A DNA stretch of 43,402 nucleotides from a virus. The position numbers and the translations under genes were made by a program. The DNA lies in IMG/VR virus record IMGVR_UViG_3300003322_000444, positions 1 to 43,402 of that record; one strand, 5' to 3'. The stretch's first letter is position 1. Each line of letters opens with the position of its first letter. The notes under the pieces were generated by a model. The model searched no databases. It worked only from the letters and a program-made list of their open reading frames with translations, and was not told the origin of the DNA. Shown here one piece after another: positions 39,719 to 43,402 of the stretch.

Positions 39719-40597
39719 ATGATCCAGGGAGTCGACTACACCGATCCGGTCACCCCCGCCGGAGCTGCCGCGCTGAAGGCGGCCGGCAAGGAATACGCCT
39801 GCCGCTACGGCGGTCCAGGGGGGCGCTGGAAGATGCTCACCGCGGCCGAACGCGATGCGCTGCACGGCGCCGGGCTCGGCATCGTCGCCAACGCCGAGGG
39901 GACTGAAGACGGCCTGCTGGGCGGCTGGGACGCCGGCGTGTCGTGGGCGCGCCAGGCGCTGAGTCACTTCGGTGCGCTGGGGCTGCCGCCCGACCGGCCG
40001 GTCTACTTCTCCGTGGACTTCGACTGTGACGGTGACAAGCAGTGGGCCGCGGTCGCGAACGGGTTGCGCGGCGCCGCATCCGTCCTCGGGCTGTCCCGCA
40101 TCGGCGTGTACGGCAAGTACGACGTGATGCGCTGGGCGCGCCGCGACGGCGTGACGCGCTGGTTCTGGCAGACGTACGCCTGGTCCGGGGGGCGCTGGGC
40201 GACCGGCAATCATATCGAGCAGTACCGCAACAACGTGACCGTGGCTGGCGCGAGCGTGGATCTCGACCGCGCCCTGGTCGCGGACTACGGACAATGGATC
40301 GGAGGAGACATGACCATCACGGACGCCGATGCGGATCTGGTGGCAAGCAAGGTCTGGTACCGGCCGGTGAACGCCGACGCCGGAGAGGCTCAGGTCATGG
40401 CCTGGGTGACGCTCGACGAGACGCACGACGCCGCGCTGTCCACGGACAAGCGCATCGCCGCCCTGGAGGAAGCGGTCAAGACGCTGGAGGACAAGCTGGA
40501 CCAGGTGCTGGAGCTGCTGAAGACGAGTGGCACGGCGGGCACGCTGCCGATCACCGGCGGCTCGATCACCTTCGCGGCTCCGCCGGCGACGTCGTGA
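39719..40597 (+). CDS. Endolysin with DUF1906 glycoside-hydrolase-like domain (292 aa)
   Basis: Residues 1-200 match the Rv2525c-like DUF1906 TIM-barrel: QGVDYTDPVTPAGAAALKAA, YACRYGGPGG, DRPVYFSVDFDCDGD, GVYGKYDVMRWA, WFWQTYAWSGGRW and ASVDLDRAL, with acidic candidates in VDFD. The C-terminal part is a coiled coil (AALEEAVKTLEDKLDQVLEL) and a short Gly-rich end, not a standard wall-binding domain. It should cut peptidoglycan or another wall glycan. Only one lysin is seen. Confidence 0.82.
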   Translation: MIQGVDYTDPVTPAGAAALKAAGKEYACRYGGPGGRWKMLTAAERDALHGAGLGIVANAEGTEDGLLGGWDAGVSWARQALSHFGALGLPPDRPVYFSVDFDCDGDKQWAAVANGLRGAASVLGLSRIGVYGKYDVMRWARRDGVTRWFWQTYAWSGGRWATGNHIEQYRNNVTVAGASVDLDRALVADYGQWIGGDMTITDADADLVASKVWYRPVNADAGEAQVMAWVTLDETHDAALSTDKRIAALEEAVKTLEDKLDQVLELLKTSGTAGTLPITGGSITFAAPPATS

Positions 40598-40839
40598 CCA
40601 CCGGCCGCAAGATCCTGATCGCGATCGACGCCGCGCTGGTCGGACTGGGAGCGATCACGTCCCTGGCCGGCGTGGAACAGCTCATCGGACGGACCACACT
40701 GGCGTGGCTGATGCTGGTGTACGTGGGGGGCGTGGCGGCGACGCGAGCGTTCGAGGCGGCGTTGCACATCGCCCCGCCCGGCTACGCCCTCGTGCCGGAT
40801 CCGGATACGACGAGGGAACTTCCGCTCGTACGCCGTTAG
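40594..40839 (+). CDS. Holin-like membrane protein (81 aa)
   Basis: GTG at 40594 overlaps the lysin stop. Two membrane segments (residues ~6-25 and ~36-52) and a polar C-terminus (PDPDTTRELPLVRR) fit a small class II-like holin. Position directly after the lysin supports this. Confidence 0.65.
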   Translation: MTTGRKILIAIDAALVGLGAITSLAGVEQLIGRTTLAWLMLVYVGGVAATRAFEAALHIAPPGYALVPDPDTTRELPLVRR

Positions 40840-40848
40840 GGTGATCGC

Positions 40849-41466
40849 ATGCTGGAGCGACGGCCGCCGGAGAGGGCGTTTCTGCACGGGCTGGCACTGG
40901 CCGCGGGTGTCGGGTATCTGACATTCGCGCCGCGGCCGGCCAGCGTCTCGGCGGTCATACCGCGCTGGATGCTGTTCGCCTGGGCGGCCTCGCTCGCGGT
41001 GTCCGGCGCGGTCGGGCTGTGGACGTTCTTCCGTCTGGCCCGCCGTAAGCCGCTGTCGGCCCGGCTGTACGGCCGGTTCGCGGTGCGCCTGCAAGGGGCT
41101 GGGATCTCGCTGTGGCTGCTGACCACGGTGGCCACCTGGTATGAAACGACCCCAAGGCCACCCTTCCCTTACTTCGGCGTGCTCGTGTTCGGGGGCTGGG
41201 CAGCCACTATCATCGCGCGAGACCGACAGTTAGCCTCTGAGATCAACGCGATTACGGGAGACGGAGGGCGCCATGCCGGGATGGGTCGGGCAGGTGGCTT
41301 CCGCCTTGGGTGGAGGCGGCGCCGTGTGGGCGCTCGTCGCGCTGTACCGGGCGCGCCTGGGCAAGCCGATGACCGACGCCGCCGCGGTGGCCTCGATCGC
41401 GAAGACGTCGGCGGAGATGGTCGCCAACGCCAACCTGGAGATCCAGAGGATCCGAGCCGACGCTGA
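40849..41466 (+). CDS. Multi-span membrane protein of the lysis region (205 aa)
   Basis: About four hydrophobic segments lie in residues 12-125 (FLHGLALAAGVGYLTFA, MLFAWAASLAVSGAVGLW, GISLWLLTTVATW, YFGVLVFGGWAATII). From about residue 142 on, the frame runs through the start of the next gene and becomes Arg/Gly-rich, which looks like out-of-frame translation. The true gene probably includes this tail simply because no stop occurs until 41466. Possibly a second holin or antiholin. Confidence 0.6.
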   Translation: MLERRPPERAFLHGLALAAGVGYLTFAPRPASVSAVIPRWMLFAWAASLAVSGAVGLWTFFRLARRKPLSARLYGRFAVRLQGAGISLWLLTTVATWYETTPRPPFPYFGVLVFGGWAATIIARDRQLASEINAITGDGGRHAGMGRAGGFRLGWRRRRVGARRAVPGAPGQADDRRRRGGLDREDVGGDGRQRQPGDPEDPSRR

Positions 41467-41716
41467 AAACCGCGTACGCGCCGTAGAGGCGCAAGCAGCC
41501 GAGCGCCTATCGGCGGCCCTTCAGGACGTCACCGCGGCCCGTAGGGAGGCCACAGAGGCGCGGCAGGCGGTCCAGCAGGTGGAGCGGGTCGTCGAGATGT
41601 GGTACCGCCGGATGTCCGACGAGGCTTTCCGGCCCGGCGCGACCGTGGAGCGCTGGCGTGAGCTTGTCGCCAGCTTTCCACCGAACGTAGGTGTGAACGG
41701 CGCCCAGGTTCGCTGA
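41273..41716 (+). CDS. Membrane-anchored coiled-coil protein (147 aa)
   Basis: An N-terminal hydrophobic segment (VGQVASALGGGGAVWALVAL) is followed by a long coiled coil (residues ~45-105, rich in Ala, Glu and Arg). GGAGGGCGCC precedes the ATG. It is of the type often found near actinophage lysis genes. It overlaps the previous frame by 194 bases. Confidence 0.7.
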   Translation: MPGWVGQVASALGGGGAVWALVALYRARLGKPMTDAAAVASIAKTSAEMVANANLEIQRIRADAENRVRAVEAQAAERLSAALQDVTAARREATEARQAVQQVERVVEMWYRRMSDEAFRPGATVERWRELVASFPPNVGVNGAQVR

Positions 41717-41726
41717 CACTGCGCGC

Positions 41727-42137
41727 ATGAGGATTCGGGTGGGGGCCGCGATAGCGGCTCTGGTACTACTCCTGGGCGGCCTGGTGGCTGTCGCACAACC
41801 TGCGTACGCCGCTTGCGGGGACTCGGCCGATCAGTGGTCTGGATCGGTCTGGTCGGGCACCGTGGACAGCTCATCGGGGCTCACCGTGGTATTGGCCGCA
41901 CCCGTGCTCGGCGTCCAGGCGGCCGTGACCACGGTCCCCGGACTGACCGGCACCGGCGCCGGCATCTGGGCGTACGACTACGACACCCGCTGGACGGCCA
42001 CCGTGGCCGGCGTCTGGAGCTGGCGATTCGAGGTCACGCCGTCCAGTTGTTCCGGGGGCGCGGTCATCGAGGCAGCCGGCGCAGCGACGGATGAACTGTC
42101 CGTCATCCACTATGTGACGCTCACTCGCACGCTGTAG
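41727..42137 (+). CDS. Secreted protein with signal peptide (136 aa)
   Basis: A classical signal peptide is visible: MRIRV, hydrophobic core IAALVLLLGGLVAVA, and a likely cut after AYA (about residue 28). The mature part (~108 residues) starts ACGDSADQWSG, is beta-rich, and has two Cys (in ACG and SSCSGG) that could form a disulfide. Last gene of the late operon. It may assist lysis or block superinfection from outside; no family recognised. No Shine-Dalgarno is seen. Confidence 0.68.
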   Translation: MRIRVGAAIAALVLLLGGLVAVAQPAYAACGDSADQWSGSVWSGTVDSSSGLTVVLAAPVLGVQAAVTTVPGLTGTGAGIWAYDYDTRWTATVAGVWSWRFEVTPSSCSGGAVIEAAGAATDELSVIHYVTLTRTL

Positions 42138-42193
42138 GCTCTGCGCGGGGGTAAGACGCTGGCGCCCCGGATGGGCGTGGGTGGAGCGATTCG

Positions 42194-42244
42194 GCACAGA
42201 GGAGCCCGGACCATATTCCGATTGGTCCGGGCTCCTCTGTGTGC
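42194..42244. terminator. Strong inverted repeat between convergent operons
   Basis: An 18-bp perfect stem (42195-42212 with 42224-42241), outer bases CACAGAGG/CCTCTGTG, closes an 11-base loop. It lies between the end of the late rightward operon and the end of the leftward operon, as expected of a two-way terminator, though neither side has a long U-run. Confidence 0.75.
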
Positions 42245-42252
42245 GGGGTGGA

Positions 42253-43119
42253 TCAGTAGCCGGTCGGCCGCGAGACCCCCGCCTGGGCGAGCATCTGCTC
42301 GCGCTGAGCCGCCGTGAAGCCGGGCCACATGGCCTCGAACCCCGGGATCGGCGGGACGGTGAGCGTCCAGTCCGCCGGCGGCGCCGAAGTGACCGGAGTG
42401 GCGGACGCCTGCGGGCCGGGCGTGTAGACCGGCGGCGCGTACGCGTTCATGACCGGAGCCATGGCGCCACCCATCGGGGCGGCCGGAGTCGGCCACGTGG
42501 GCTGCGCCTGCGGATAGCCGGCGTGCGGCATCTGAGCGCCGCCCGGCATCGTGAACGACTGCTGGACCGGATTCGCCACGGGACCGGTGGGCTTGTGCGT
42601 CGGCAGGCTGCCGGCCTTGTACGCCTCGTACGCGGCGATGGCGGCCTGACGCTCAGGAGAGCCCGGCGCCGGGATCTTCCCGAACGTCCACACGTCGTTG
42701 TTGCCCTTAGTGCGGTCCTTGTACAGCTCGCCGAGCACGACGCCGCCACCGACTGCGTGGGGGGGGATGGTGTCAATGATCGACTGCTTCACGATCTCGT
42801 AATCGTGAATGACGCCGGGGACGGGGAACGGTCCCTGGGTATCCGGGATGTCCTTGTCGTTGCCCCCGTACATGAACGGCGCCCCGCTGACCAGGATCAT
42901 GTCGCAGACGAGCCGGTCGCGCAGGGGCTTGTTCGAGTACTTCACCGGCTCGGCCGGCTTGTAGAACGGGTTGGGCTCCTGGCGGATGATCAACTTGGGG
43001 ACGATCACGACCAGTCGGTGGCCGATGCAGCGCAAGGCCGGCCCCTGCTGGCCGAAGGCGTTCTGTGGAGCTTCGAACGGGTCACCGGCCGGGGCCGGCA
43101 TGGTGCTGGGTGCGGTCAT
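42253..43119 (-). CDS. Possible single-stranded DNA-binding-like protein (288 aa)
   Basis: The first ~165 residues look like a beta-barrel domain (HRLVVIVPKLIIRQEPNPFY, then RDRLVCDMILVSG and GVVLGELYKDRTK). The rest is Pro/Gly/Ala/Gln-rich and disordered, ending in GFTAAQREQMLAQAGVSRPT. An OB-like core plus long Pro-rich tail recalls actinophage ssDNA-binding or replication accessory proteins, but I cannot confirm the family. GGAAGAGG precedes ATG 43119. It is read in the same direction as the left operon across the circular junction. Confidence 0.5.
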   Translation of the reverse strand: MTAPSTMPAPAGDPFEAPQNAFGQQGPALRCIGHRLVVIVPKLIIRQEPNPFYKPAEPVKYSNKPLRDRLVCDMILVSGAPFMYGGNDKDIPDTQGPFPVPGVIHDYEIVKQSIIDTIPPHAVGGGVVLGELYKDRTKGNNDVWTFGKIPAPGSPERQAAIAAYEAYKAGSLPTHKPTGPVANPVQQSFTMPGGAQMPHAGYPQAQPTWPTPAAPMGGAMAPVMNAYAPPVYTPGPQASATPVTSAPPADWTLTVPPIPGFEAMWPGFTAAQREQMLAQAGVSRPTGY

Positions 43120-43262
43120 CGCGACCTCTTCCGTGTGTTGTATGGCGCAGGCGTACGCCTGTCCTGGTGAAACGAGCGAGGACTAGCCCCCGGCGGTCAA
43201 GCCCCGCGGGGCGCACCTGACTACCGCCCGTTTGGCCGCTCCGGGCACCAAGCGAGTGTTGC
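43120..43262 (-). other. Leader region with tRNA-like D-arm and hairpins
   Basis: No gene is seen here. On the minus strand CCCG...AGCGGCCAAA...CGGG (43245-43227) closely matches the D-arm of bacterial tRNA-Tyr, but no matching T-arm follows. Further on are the palindrome GCCCCGCGGGGC (43201-43212), GTCCT/AGGAC (around 43162-43184) and AGGCGTACGCCT (43149-43160). The element GAAACGAGCGAG (43169-43180) recurs inverted at 43300-43311. It looks like a heavily structured leader carrying a tRNA remnant. Confidence 0.45.
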
Positions 43263-43290
43263 GGTGGCAAGGCTGGGATTCGAACCCAGG
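43263..43290 (-). pseudogene. Isolated tRNA 3' half (T-arm and acceptor)
   Basis: On the minus strand, CTGGG-TTCGAAT-CCCAG is a perfect T-arm, followed by CCTTGCC, discriminator A and CC. The 5' acceptor partner GGCAAGG and a D-arm are absent from the upstream sequence. It may be a remnant of a tRNA, or a tRNA-derived attachment-site core, though no integrase was found. Confidence 0.55.
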
Positions 43291-43312
43291 TGGGACCGCC
43301 TCGCTCGTTTCG

Positions 43313-43378
43313 TCGCCCCTCCGGGGATCGAACCCGGGCTCGTCGGCTACCCCGACGTTCACACCAGTGAAGGGGGCG
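43313..43378 (-). tRNA. Short tRNA-like element, possibly degenerate tRNA-Tyr (GTA)
   Basis: Sixty-six bases on the minus strand fold as a compact cloverleaf: acceptor CGCCCCC/AGGGGCG (one C-A mismatch), a D hairpin TTCAC-TGGT-GTGAA with a very short loop, an anticodon arm CGTCG-GGGTAGC-CGACG, and T-arm CCGGG-TTCGATC-CCCGG with discriminator A. The central triplet would be GTA (Tyr), but U33 is missing and the usual long variable arm of bacterial tRNA-Tyr is absent. It could be inactive or a tRNA mimic. Confidence 0.5.
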
Positions 43379-43402
43379 AGGATGTGGCCACATCCTCCGC
43401 GC
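43378..43402. repeat. Second copy of the 25-bp terminal repeat
   Basis: Exact copy of bases 1-25, including the 20-bp palindrome. See the entry at position 1. Joining the two copies makes the leftward operon continuous from 6893 through the tRNA-like elements to 42253. Confidence 0.85.

Noticed and set aside
41260-41466. Distal part of the 205-aa membrane frame as a functional basic domain
   Set aside because: The Arg/Gly-rich stretch coincides exactly with another well-supported gene in a different frame, so it is most likely incidental translation.
43263-43290. tRNA 3' end as a phage attachment site (attP)
   Set aside because: The sequence would suit an attP core, but no integrase or excisionase was found, so I list it only as a tRNA fragment.

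Overview
This window looks like the complete genome of a tailed, non-contractile (siphovirus-type) phage of an actinobacterium. The evidence is high G+C, frequent GTG starts, stop/start overlaps at nearly every gene junction, a full head and tail module, and families typical of actinophages: Prim-Pol/RepA replicase, RusA resolvase, Cas4/RecB-like nuclease, DUF1906-type lysin and an Acb2/Tad1-like small protein. No mycolic-acid esterase (LysB) is recognised, which weakly favours a host without a mycomembrane. The first 25 and last 25 bases are identical, so the sequence probably closes on itself (circular map or assembly overlap). No integrase or classical repressor was recognised.

Layout. (1) Positions 6893 down to 240, minus strand: a tightly coupled early operon of sixteen mostly unknown small proteins. 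It contains a large cysteine-rich PD-(D/E)XK nuclease, a zinc-finger/HTH protein and several tiny membrane or zinc proteins of 29-38 residues. Across the circular junction it runs through tRNA-like elements (189-72, then 43378-43227) to a possible ssDNA-binding protein (43119-42253), ending at a strong inverted repeat (42195-42241). (2) 6894-7009: two overlapping, face-to-face promoters. (3) 7010-9474, plus: a ribbon-helix-helix-like protein and a primase-polymerase/RepA-type ATPase fusion, ending at a clear terminator (9507-9541). (4) 9542-9870: a non-coding, relatively A+T-rich tract with repeated motifs, a candidate replication origin. (5) 11616-9982, minus: five small proteins with their own terminator (9921-9960). 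(6) 11745-42137, plus: SF2 helicase, small zinc and membrane proteins, RusA, terminase, portal, MuF-like protein, protease, capsid, connectors, tail tube, frameshifted tail chaperones, tape measure, tail tip, lysin, holin-like proteins and a secreted protein.

How the parts fit. Replication appears to rest on Prim-Pol/RepA, the SF2 helicase, the Cas4-like nuclease, RusA and perhaps the SSB-like protein; no family A, B or C polymerase is visible. Several control regions share the inverted repeat ATTGAC-NN-GTCAAT or a close variant, suggesting one regulator acts across the genome; the ribbon-helix-helix protein is a candidate. Head assembly uses a portal and a protease with long C-terminal extensions and a capsid protein carrying an inserted Ig/FN3-like domain.

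The points I find most worth following are the putative cyclic-nucleotide sponge between terL and the portal gene, the abnormal tRNA-like cluster around the circular junction, and the shared operator network.
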